From an uncultured Verrucomicrobiota bacterium (lineage in GTDB: Bacteria; Verrucomicrobiota; Kiritimatiellia; CAIVKH01), in NCBI GenBank assembly GCA_937873455.1, contig CALMYG010000018.1:1-42413 (forward strand): a stretch of DNA of 42,413 bases, in the 5' to 3' direction. Made by a program: the position numbers and the translations under genes. Every line of letters starts with the position of its first letter. The stretch's first letter is position 1. Shown piece after piece: positions 25,041-31,955 of this stretch. The notes under the pieces are model-generated. The model saw only the letters and a list, made by a program, of their open reading frames with translations, was not told where the DNA came from and did no database searches.

Positions 25041-26318
25041 ATGCAATCACAATCAAATTCATTAGATTCTCTGCGGCGAAAGCCGCAAGCTCCCGGCGCA
25101 CGGCGTCGAAGCGGCGGTCCGCTTCTCGTTTTGCTCGCTTTTGTTATCGGCATGGCGGCGTTGTTCGCCCTGCTCTTCGGGGATCGCATCCGCCCGCGCG
25201 TTGCCGTCACCGTCGCTCCCGCCCTGTATCTTGAATCCGATGGCGCGATCCCCGGGGCGGGCCGCGAGACCGCCGGCCGCATGGTGGCGCAGGCCTCGGG
25301 CTGGATCGAGCCCGATCCGTATCCAGTGCGCGTGCCGTTCAAGACGGACGGATTTGTGGAACACGTACATGTCCTCGAAGGGCAGTCCGTGCGGCAAGGC
25401 GAGCTGATCGCCACCCTCGACGCGTCGAACCATGCCTTGAATGTCGCCATGTTGGAGGCCGAGCTGAATATGGTCGAGGCCGAACAACGCGCCGCCGAGG
25501 CAAAGCTGGAGGAAGCCACGGACCGGGTCGCGCGTCTCCAGCGCCTTGGCGATGATGATGTGTCGCCGGTCGAGCGGATCGCCGCCGATCGCATGGCCGC
25601 CCAGGCCCGCGCCATGGCCGAACAGCAAAAGGCGCGGGGTGCCGCCATCCGCACCCAACTCGACCAGGCCCGGCTTGATCTCGAACGCACCCGCGTGTAC
25701 GCACCGGCCGACGGCGTGGTGCTCGCCCGGCACGCCGCCCCCGGTATGAAGCGTATGGCCGGTATGGACGATATGGATAGCGCATCCGCCGTCACCCTGT
25801 ACGACCCGCTACGGCTTCAAGTGCGGGTGGAAGTTCCGCTGTCCGATGCCGGACGGATTGAAACCGGGATGACGGCCCGTATCGTAACCGCCGCATTCCC
25901 GAACCGCATCTTTACGGGTGTGGTTTCCAGAATCACCGGCGAGGCCGATATCACCCGCAACACGCTCCAAATGAAGGTGGCCATTCTCAATCCCGACCTT
26001 CGCATGCGTCCGGAAATGCTTTGCCGCGTCGAATTCATCGGAACCGCCGCGCGCACGGCCGCCGCCGTCGGCACGCGTCAGGTCTGGATTCCCGCGATCG
26101 CCTTACTTGAAAATGACGGTGACCGCGCCGTCGTCTGGGTCATTGATCCCGTCAACGACACCGCCGAGCGCCGCGCCGTCATCCTCGGCGCGGAGGAACG
26201 CAACGGGTATCGCCCGGTGATTGAGGGTGTTCGTCCCGGCGAAAAAGTGGTCGTCGCCGGCGCGGACCGCCTTCGTCCCGGCGCCCTGGTGACCTTGAAG
26301 GAAGGAGAACAGCCGTGA
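25041..26318 (+). CDS. HlyD/MacA-type periplasmic adaptor protein
   Basis: 425 residues; adaptor linking an inner-membrane exporter to a TolC-like outer-membrane channel. One N-terminal membrane segment (about 27-48: LLVLLAFVIGMAALFALLFG). The lipoyl half YPVRVPFKTDGFVEHVHVLE with GQSVRQGELIATLDASN precedes a long coiled-coil hairpin (EAEQRAAEAKLEEATDRVARL ...). The second lipoyl half is ARLDLERTRVYAPADGVVLARH and is followed by a beta-barrel domain. An unusual methionine-rich stretch at about 235-247 (GMKRMAGMDDMD) sits next to the second lipoyl half; it could bind a soft metal, by inference. The stop overlaps the next start as GTGA. Confidence 0.87.
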   Translation: MQSQSNSLDSLRRKPQAPGARRRSGGPLLVLLAFVIGMAALFALLFGDRIRPRVAVTVAPALYLESDGAIPGAGRETAGRMVAQASGWIEPDPYPVRVPFKTDGFVEHVHVLEGQSVRQGELIATLDASNHALNVAMLEAELNMVEAEQRAAEAKLEEATDRVARLQRLGDDDVSPVERIAADRMAAQARAMAEQQKARGAAIRTQLDQARLDLERTRVYAPADGVVLARHAAPGMKRMAGMDDMDSASAVTLYDPLRLQVRVEVPLSDAGRIETGMTARIVTAAFPNRIFTGVVSRITGEADITRNTLQMKVAILNPDLRMRPEMLCRVEFIGTAARTAAAVGTRQVWIPAIALLENDGDRAVVWVIDPVNDTAERRAVILGAEERNGYRPVIEGVRPGEKVVVAGADRLRPGALVTLKEGEQP

Positions 26319-27010
26319 ACCATCATTCCGATACACTCATCCATTGCCACGGCGTGACCAAGCAATACAAGAAGGGCGACAATCTGGTCACTCCGCTGGA
26401 ATCGCTGGATCTCGCCATCCCGCGCGGCGACTTCCTCGCCATGATGGGCCCGTCGGGCTCGGGAAAAACCACGCTCCTGAACCTGCTCTCCGGCATCGAT
26501 CAGCCGACGTCCGGTTCGATCGAGTTTGACGGTGTGAAGATTCACGCGCTCTCTCGAAGGGAGCTCGCGGCGTGGCGCGCCCGCAACGTCGGGTACATCT
26601 TTCAGCTCTACCATCTGGTGCCGGTGCTGACTGCGTTTGAGAACGTCGAATTGCCGCTCCTGCTGGACGATATGAGCCGTCGGGAGCGCCACGAGAAAGT
26701 CGAAGCCGCGCTGGCGCTGGTCGGTTTGTCCGACCGCATGCATCATTTTCCGCGCGAGCTTTCCGGGGGACAGGAACAGCGCGTGGCCATCGCCCGTGCG
26801 CTGGTTGCCGATCCGCCACTGCTGGTGGCGGACGAACCAACCGGCGATCTCGACCGCCACGCCGCCGACGCCGTGCTTGGCCTGCTCCAGACGCTTTCCC
26901 GCGAGCAGGGCAAGACCATTGTCATGGTCACCCACGATCCAAAGGCGGCGGGCGCCGCGACCCGCATTCTCCACCTCGAGAAAGGCAAACTGTTGGAGGC
27001 CGCGCCATGA
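26315..27010 (+). CDS. ABC transporter ATP-binding protein (LolD/MacB type)
   Basis: 231-residue ATPase that would drive the FtsX-type permeases encoded next. Walker A is GPSGSGKTTLLNLL (about 44-57), the signature LSGGQEQRVAIARAL (about 147-161) and Walker B PLLVADEPTGDLD (about 168-180), followed by the H-loop VMVTHDP. The combination PTGDLD and YIFQLYHLVPVLTAFENV is typical of the LolD/MacB subfamily. GTG start, overlapped with the hlyD stop; the permease start overlaps its own stop (ATGA), so translation of the module is coupled. Confidence 0.92.
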   Translation: MNHHSDTLIHCHGVTKQYKKGDNLVTPLESLDLAIPRGDFLAMMGPSGSGKTTLLNLLSGIDQPTSGSIEFDGVKIHALSRRELAAWRARNVGYIFQLYHLVPVLTAFENVELPLLLDDMSRRERHEKVEAALALVGLSDRMHHFPRELSGGQEQRVAIARALVADPPLLVADEPTGDLDRHAADAVLGLLQTLSREQGKTIVMVTHDPKAAGAATRILHLEKGKLLEAAP

Positions 27011-28161
27011 ACCTGCGATCCGCCATCCGTCTTGTGCCGCTTTCGTTCAAGCAACTGATCCGGCACCGGGTCCGCACCCTGCTCACCGTCATCGGCATTG
27101 GTGCCGGCATGTTCCTGTATGCCCTGGTCGAGAGCATGCAGGCCGCGGTTACGCGGTCTACGTCGCTCGAGGCGGGCGATGTCACCCTGGTGGTCTACCG
27201 TGAAAACCGGTACTGCCCTTCGACCAGCCGCCTGCCCTTGTACTACGAGGACGAGATCCGGCGCATTCCCGGCGTGCGCGAGGTGATCCCGATCCAGATC
27301 ACCGTCAACAACTGCGGCGCCAGCCTCGACATCGTCACCTTCCGCGGCGTGCCGCCTCGCCTGCTCGCGCGGTTCGCGCCGGAAATGCGGATCATCGCCG
27401 GCACGCTCGAAGATTGGGAGCGCACCGACGACGGCGCGTTGATCGGCAAGAGTTTTGCCAAGCGGCGCGCGCTTGGTCCCGGCGACGCGTTCGAGGCGGC
27501 CGGGGTGCGGGTGCGCGTTTCCGGCGTGCTCGACTCTCCCAACCTGCAGGACAACGATGTCGCGTATGTCCACCTCCCGTTTCTTCAGCAGGCTTCGCGT
27601 CGCGGGCTGGGCGAAGTGACCCAATTCAATGTACGGGTGGAGGATCCCGCGCGGCTTGCCGAGGTGGCCGCCGCGATTGACGCGCACTTCGCGACCGCCG
27701 AGGAGCGGACCCACACCCAACCCGAGAAAGCATTTTTCGCCCAGGCCGCGAGTGAATTGATCGAGTTGATGGGCTTCACCCGCTGGATCGGTTTTGGCGC
27801 GGTGGTCGCGGTGCTCGGCCTGATCGCCAATGCGGTCCTGTTGGTGGCGCGCACCCGCATCCGCGAAAATGCCGTGCTGCAAACCCTCGGCTATTCCGAC
27901 GGCGCGATTGCGTGGCTGGTCCTGCTGGAGGGTCTTCTGCTCGGGTTGGCCGGCGGCGTGCTCGGGGCGGGTGGGGCGATGACGTTTCTTGCCGCCAGCC
28001 GGATCACCTTCGGCAACGAGGGACAGATCATGTCCGTCGTCGCCGATCCCGCGCTGTTTGTCTCCGGCCTTTTACTGGCGCTCGTGCTGGGTGGAATGGC
28101 CTCCGCGTATCCGGCCTGGCAGGCGGCGCGCCGGCCCATTGTCGAAAGTTTGAGGGCCTGA
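27007..28161 (+). CDS. FtsX-type ABC permease 1 with paired periplasmic cysteines
   Basis: 384 residues in MacB-like topology: one N-terminal membrane helix (about 24-42, LLTVIGIGAGMFLYALVES), a large periplasmic domain and three C-terminal helices from about 255. The periplasmic domain has ENRYCPSTSRLP (C70) and NNCGASLDIVTFRGVP (C103). The two cysteines are placed as in related permeases of Planctomycetes and Verrucomicrobia that I recall, and could form a disulphide or metal site. The C-terminal part (ARTRIRENAVLQTLGYSDGAI) is the FtsX coupling helix that contacts the ATPase. Probably pairs with the next permease; exported substrate unknown. Confidence 0.85.
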   Translation: MNLRSAIRLVPLSFKQLIRHRVRTLLTVIGIGAGMFLYALVESMQAAVTRSTSLEAGDVTLVVYRENRYCPSTSRLPLYYEDEIRRIPGVREVIPIQITVNNCGASLDIVTFRGVPPRLLARFAPEMRIIAGTLEDWERTDDGALIGKSFAKRRALGPGDAFEAAGVRVRVSGVLDSPNLQDNDVAYVHLPFLQQASRRGLGEVTQFNVRVEDPARLAEVAAAIDAHFATAEERTHTQPEKAFFAQAASELIELMGFTRWIGFGAVVAVLGLIANAVLLVARTRIRENAVLQTLGYSDGAIAWLVLLEGLLLGLAGGVLGAGGAMTFLAASRITFGNEGQIMSVVADPALFVSGLLLALVLGGMASAYPAWQAARRPIVESLRA

Positions 28162-28163
28162 CC

Positions 28164-29312
28164 ATGCTCTTGCCGTTCAGCTACGCCGTCCGCAATTTGT
28201 ACCGCGACCGGACCCGCCTGCTCCAAACGCTGGGCGGAAGCGCCCTGGTCGTATTTCTCGTCATGGGCGCGCATGCCCTCAACGAAGGCATGCGCAGAAC
28301 CCTGAATGCCTCGGGCTCGGCAAGCAACATGCTGATCATCGGCAAGGGGAGCGAAGAAAGTGTCCAGCGAAGCGAAGTCTCCGAACGCGCCGCCGGCATT
28401 GCCGAGGCCAGCTTGTCGGGGATCCATGCTCCGCTTGGCGAGCGCGCGGTTTCGCCGCAGATCGTCCACATGACCGACCTCACCTTGCCGGACGGGCGTC
28501 GGATGCGCGGGCTGGTGCGCGGGGTCAACGCCAAGGCCTTGCTCACGCATCCCGAGGTTGCGCTGGTACAAGGTGGCTTTCCCGGTTCCGGCGAAGTCAT
28601 GGCCGGGCGGCTGGCGTGGAAGCGGTTCGGCGTGGCCGAGGCCGACCTCGCGCCCGGCAAGGAGCTGAAACTCGACACCGCGACCCTCACCGTGTCCGGA
28701 ACCTTCGCCGCGCCCGGCACGGTGCTCGAGTCGGAAATCTGGATGGACATCAACGACCTCCGCACCCTGGCCCAGCGCGAGACGATCAGTGCCGTTGTGG
28801 TGCGCCTCGACACCGGCGATCCCGCCGACGTGCAACTCTTCACCCGCCAGCGGCTTGACCTCGAACTCAGTGCGGTGAGTGAAAAGGACTACTACGCCCG
28901 CCTCGCCGCCTTTTACGCCCCGGTGAGGGCGATGACCTGGACAACGGCCGCGCTGATCGCCGCGGCGGCGGTGTTTGGCGGATTCAACACGCTGTACGCG
29001 GCCTTCGCTTCGCGCGTGCGCGAGATCGCCACCCTTCAGGCCATCGGATTCCGCCGCCTGGCCATCGTCATCTCGTTTATCCAGGAGTCGCTGATGACCG
29101 CGCTCCTCGGTTCCCTGCTCGGCGCGATTGTGGCCGTGCTGATGCTGGCCGATCGCGTGGTTTATTTGAGCGCCGGCGCATTCCGGCTCGGTTTTGGTCC
29201 GGAGACTTTGTTCGCCGGATTGGCCACCGGCGCTTTGCTCGGTTTGCTCGGCGCGATTCCGCCCGCCATTCGTTGTTTGAAACCAAACCTCCCGCAAGCC
29301 CTGCGGGATTAG
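28164..29312 (+). CDS. FtsX-type ABC permease 2
   Basis: 382 residues, starting at ATG 28164, two bases after the previous stop. Topology as permease 1: LLPFSYAVRNLYRDRTRLLQ then a membrane helix, a periplasmic region (residues about 45-255, with TLPDGRRMRGLVRGVNAKAL), and three helices from about 258. The coupling motif is ASRVREIATLQAIGFRRLAI. It lacks the two cysteines of permease 1, so the pair is not interchangeable and may form a heterodimer. The C-terminus runs through a CCCGCA/TGCGGG inverted repeat at 29291-29307. Confidence 0.85.
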   Translation: MLLPFSYAVRNLYRDRTRLLQTLGGSALVVFLVMGAHALNEGMRRTLNASGSASNMLIIGKGSEESVQRSEVSERAAGIAEASLSGIHAPLGERAVSPQIVHMTDLTLPDGRRMRGLVRGVNAKALLTHPEVALVQGGFPGSGEVMAGRLAWKRFGVAEADLAPGKELKLDTATLTVSGTFAAPGTVLESEIWMDINDLRTLAQRETISAVVVRLDTGDPADVQLFTRQRLDLELSAVSEKDYYARLAAFYAPVRAMTWTTAALIAAAAVFGGFNTLYAAFASRVREIATLQAIGFRRLAIVISFIQESLMTALLGSLLGAIVAVLMLADRVVYLSAGAFRLGFGPETLFAGLATGALLGLLGAIPPAIRCLKPNLPQALRD

Positions 29313-29328
29313 ACAGGAGAACGCCACC

Positions 29329-29994
29329 GTGAAAACAACACATCACAATTCGAAACGGACTAACGTTATCAAGTCAACCTTTATCGCAACCTTTGTCGCG
29401 AGCTTTATCGACATCGACAAAGTTTTCGACAAAGCTCACGACAAAACTGCAATGAAAATGCGTCACAACGTGCTCATCGCCGCAATCGCCATATTCGCCG
29501 CCGGTTGCGGGAAATCGCCCGCGCCGACCACAATCGCCACCGACTCCGCCGCCACGCCGACCCAGCTCACCTCGGTATTCCGCGCGGTCACCGCTTCCGG
29601 GACGATCCTGCCAATCCCGGAATTACGTACCCACGTCAGCCCCGGCGACACCGTGATTCTCGAAGCCAAAGTCATGGGGACGATCACGCCGTTCGTCGAC
29701 AACCGCGCGTTGTTCGTCGTCGGCGATGAAGGCACGCTGACATCGTGCGACCTGCGCGGCGACGACGATCACTGCAAAACGCCGTGGGATAATTGTTGTG
29801 ACGATCCCCGCGACCTTCGCGCGGGCACGGCGACCATCCAGATTGTGGATGCCGAGGGCCAAGTGCTCAAGCATGGCATTCGCGGGGTGAATGGACTCAA
29901 GGAACTCAGCCGGGTGCGCGTCGAAGGCGTGGTTGCTCCGCAATCGACCGGCACTGCGCTTATCATCAACGCCACCGGGATTGAAATGCTGTGA
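29329..29994 (+). CDS. Putative lipoprotein with a DDDHC...CC motif
   Basis: 221 residues from GTG 29329, supported by AGGAG at 29315-29319; ATG 29452 would give 180. The lipobox FAAGC (cysteine 60) marks a lipoprotein. Ahead of it, residues about 15-45 (IATFVASFIDIDKVFDKAHD) come from a palindromic element. The mature part has TVILEAKVMGTITPFVDNRA and the signature SCDLRGDDDHCKTPWDNCCD, rich in Asp, His and Cys and suited to metal binding. It ends VEGVVAPQSTGTALIINATG, an OB-fold-like terminus. The family is seen in Planctomycetes and Verrucomicrobia without known function. Location in an export operon suggests a periplasmic-facing component or metal sink, by inference. Confidence 0.78.
   Translation: MKTTHHNSKRTNVIKSTFIATFVASFIDIDKVFDKAHDKTAMKMRHNVLIAAIAIFAAGCGKSPAPTTIATDSAATPTQLTSVFRAVTASGTILPIPELRTHVSPGDTVILEAKVMGTITPFVDNRALFVVGDEGTLTSCDLRGDDDHCKTPWDNCCDDPRDLRAGTATIQIVDAEGQVLKHGIRGVNGLKELSRVRVEGVVAPQSTGTALIINATGIEML
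29392..29445. repeat. Palindromic element, family C, inside the lipoprotein reading frame
   Basis: TTTGTCGCGAGCTTTATCGA (29392-29411) pairs with the inverted copy at 29426-29445 in 18 of 20 positions around a 14-base loop. It is the same element as at 22231. Here it lies between a Shine-Dalgarno-supported GTG and the lipoprotein signal, in frame and without stop. Confidence 0.85.
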
Positions 29995-30017
29995 AGTCAA
30001 TGTAGAGGAGGAGCGTA

Positions 30018-31439
30018 ATGCAGATTCCATCCGCGACCCCGATGAGATTCGAGTGTAAGAGTACGTGTACGAGTAAGGTCCCAACCTCTTTTCGTACTCT
30101 TACACCTAATCGTACACGCATATCTGAATGCTCGCCTTATTGTTTCCTCCTCTCCCGGAAGATCCTGGTGCTGGCCGGATGGTTCGCGATGGCCGTCCAG
30201 CCCACGACCCGCGCCGCTGACTGGTGGACGGCATTCGGTCACGCCGGCCTGAGCGCCGCCATTGAGCAAGGGCTGGCCGATCATCCCGATCCGAACGCCG
30301 CGCTGGCCCGCATTCGCGCCGCCGAAGCCGGCGTGGAAATTGCGGCCGCCGGGAGGCGTCCCATGGCCATGGCCGATGCCGCCTACCGCGTTGGCCGTGA
30401 ACAATCCATGATGACCGGCGGTGTCGCGGACGACATTGAACCGCTCATGACCACGGCGCGTTTGTCGTGGGAAATCGATGTCTTCGGGCGGGTTGGCGCA
30501 TCGGTTGAGGCCGCGCAGGCGCGCGCCGCGATGCGGACTGCCGACGCGGAGGCGGTGCGTCTCGCTTTGTCGCTCGATATCGCCCGCGTGTATATCGAAG
30601 TCGCCTGGCTAGCCGGGGATATGACCTGGCTTGAGCGCGAATGGGTTGATGCGCAGGTGTTGCATGAACGCGCTGAACGGCGGGTGCAGGCGGGCCTGGA
30701 TGACCCTTCGACGGTGCGGCGCGCCGGGTCGGCGGTTCAGCAAGTCGAACACCGGCACATGGAAACCGCGATTCGCCACGACAAGGCCCGGGAGCGCCTC
30801 CGCAGTCTGTTGGGCGGAAGCGATCCCGCCGTGTGGCCGGATGCGCTTGACCATTTCGCTTTGCCGCCCGTTCCGGATATGACCGGTACCAACCTCTACC
30901 TTTCCCGCCCGGACATCGTCGCCGCCTACCAGGCTTGGCAGGCGGCTCAAGGGGAGTCGCGGAGCGCGGCGCAAAGCCGCTTGCCCAGCCTGGCCCTGGT
31001 GGCCAGCGCCGCCGGGGAAGGGGACAATCCGGCTGACCCGGAAGAGTGGTCGGCCTGGGTCGGACCCGTGCTAACCGTGCCGCTGTGGGAGCCGAAGCGC
31101 ACCAGCCGGGCGCGAGGCGCCGCCGCCGATGCCTCTGCCGCCGAAGCCATGTTTGAGTCGGCCAGCCTGCGTGCCATCCGGGAAATCGCCACGGCCCGGG
31201 CGGACCGACAGCGCTCCGAGGCGATGATCGAACACATGAGCGAGCGCGAGCGCCTGCTGGCCGCCGAGGAGTCATCCCTGGAGCGCAAACGCACTGCCGG
31301 AATCGTGCAGGATGCGGACCTGCGCATGGCGCGAATGACCCGCGCCGCCGCCGCGCGCGATGCATCGATGTGGATCCAAGTCGGCTTGCGCAACCACATC
31401 GACCTCATTGGCGCTCTGGGGGGTGCCGACGGCGAATAA
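30018..31439 (+). CDS. TolC-like outer membrane efflux channel of module 1
   Basis: 473 residues; the outer-membrane channel that would complete the ABC tripartite pump. Start at ATG 30018 with GAGGAGGAG at 30005-30013. The signal peptide is displaced: residues about 10-40 (FECKSTCTSKVPTSFRTLTP) come from palindromic DNA, then RKILVLAGWFAMAVQPTTRA. The mature protein shows paired helices rich in Ala/Glu/Arg typical of TolC, for example ARIRAAEAGVEIAAAGRRPM, LSWEIDVFGRVGASVEAAQA and VEHRHMETAIRHDKARERLR. LYLSRPDIVAAYQAWQAAQG marks the second repeat. Divergent in sequence from the second TolC-like protein at 31956. Confidence 0.85.
   Translation: MQIPSATPMRFECKSTCTSKVPTSFRTLTPNRTRISECSPYCFLLSRKILVLAGWFAMAVQPTTRAADWWTAFGHAGLSAAIEQGLADHPDPNAALARIRAAEAGVEIAAAGRRPMAMADAAYRVGREQSMMTGGVADDIEPLMTTARLSWEIDVFGRVGASVEAAQARAAMRTADAEAVRLALSLDIARVYIEVAWLAGDMTWLEREWVDAQVLHERAERRVQAGLDDPSTVRRAGSAVQQVEHRHMETAIRHDKARERLRSLLGGSDPAVWPDALDHFALPPVPDMTGTNLYLSRPDIVAAYQAWQAAQGESRSAAQSRLPSLALVASAAGEGDNPADPEEWSAWVGPVLTVPLWEPKRTSRARGAAADASAAEAMFESASLRAIREIATARADRQRSEAMIEHMSERERLLAAEESSLERKRTAGIVQDADLRMARMTRAAAARDASMWIQVGLRNHIDLIGALGGADGE
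30051..30117. repeat. Palindromic element, family B, inside the TolC reading frame
   Basis: GTGTAAGAGTACG (30053-30065) has a perfect 13-base inverted copy at 30093-30105. A second pair, GTGTACGA (30065-30072) with TCGTACAC (30110-30117), is interleaved with the first. The element is in frame between ATG 30018 and the signal peptide; its sequence is unrelated to families A and C. Confidence 0.85.
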
Positions 31440-31469
31440 CGGATAACGCACCTCTTTATCCCCATTATC

Positions 31470-31498
31470 TTGAACAAACTCAAGCCGCAGGGTATCTA
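31470..31498 (+). promoter_or_regulatory. Sigma-70-like promoter of efflux module 2
   Basis: TTGAAC (31470-31475), 17 bases, then TATCTA (31493-31498). The predicted start of transcription falls at about 31505-31507, right at the ATG of the Cys-rich gene (31506), so translation would be leaderless. Confidence 0.55.
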
Positions 31499-31505
31499 TA
31501 AAGGT

Positions 31506-31904
31506 ATGTCAGTTGTCCGCCAAATGGTATGGGCGCTATGCGCATTCGGGCTTTTGTTTCCGGCGCAATCGGCCGTGTGTACGGAAGCGGGCGCTATTTC
31601 GTGTTGTTGCGCGTCGCCGGTCGATGTCACGGCCTCTTGCTGTCAGGCCGAGGCCAAGCCGGCTCCGACGTCATCCCCGCATACCTGTCCCTGTGTGATC
31701 CAGGCACCGGCGGTTCCGGCGACCATCCCGCCCGCGATATTTCCCGACCTTCGCGCGCATGAATCAGGACTGTGGCACGTTGGCGAGAATCCCATTGGGT
31801 ATCTCAACCTACCTCAAACCGGTTCGTTTATCCTCTGCGCCACAGAGACCGGGCCGCCGCCTTACCTGTCTCGGTTCATCCTGTTCTGCTCCCTCCTGCG
31901 TTAA
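31506..31904 (+). CDS. Cys-rich exported protein heading efflux module 2
   Basis: 132 residues. Signal peptide VVRQMVWALCAFGLLFPAQS, then CTEAGAISCCCASPVDVTA and SCCQAEAKP, a further HTCPCVI, and the C-terminal FILFCSLLR. It matches the protein at 24525 in the CCC...CC cluster, the following AKP, and the terminal C-x-LL, so it is the module 2 counterpart. It lies directly behind a promoter and about 50 bases before the outer-membrane channel gene. Function is not known; metal binding or a sensing leader role in a copper-type response is inferred from cysteine content and neighbours. Confidence 0.7.
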   Translation: MSVVRQMVWALCAFGLLFPAQSAVCTEAGAISCCCASPVDVTASCCQAEAKPAPTSSPHTCPCVIQAPAVPATIPPAIFPDLRAHESGLWHVGENPIGYLNLPQTGSFILCATETGPPPYLSRFILFCSLLR

Positions 31905-31955
31905 GATGTTTCCGTGTCGATCGACCGGGAATGATCTTTTTAAGCAGGAGGAATT

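Noticed and set aside
26315..29312. MacB-type single-chain macrolide exporter
   Set aside because: ATPase and permeases are separate genes and there are two permeases, one with paired cysteines; a macrolide substrate is not supported.
30051..30117. Insertion sequence ends
   Set aside because: Inverted repeats without a transposase, target duplication or sufficient spacing; better explained as a palindromic element.
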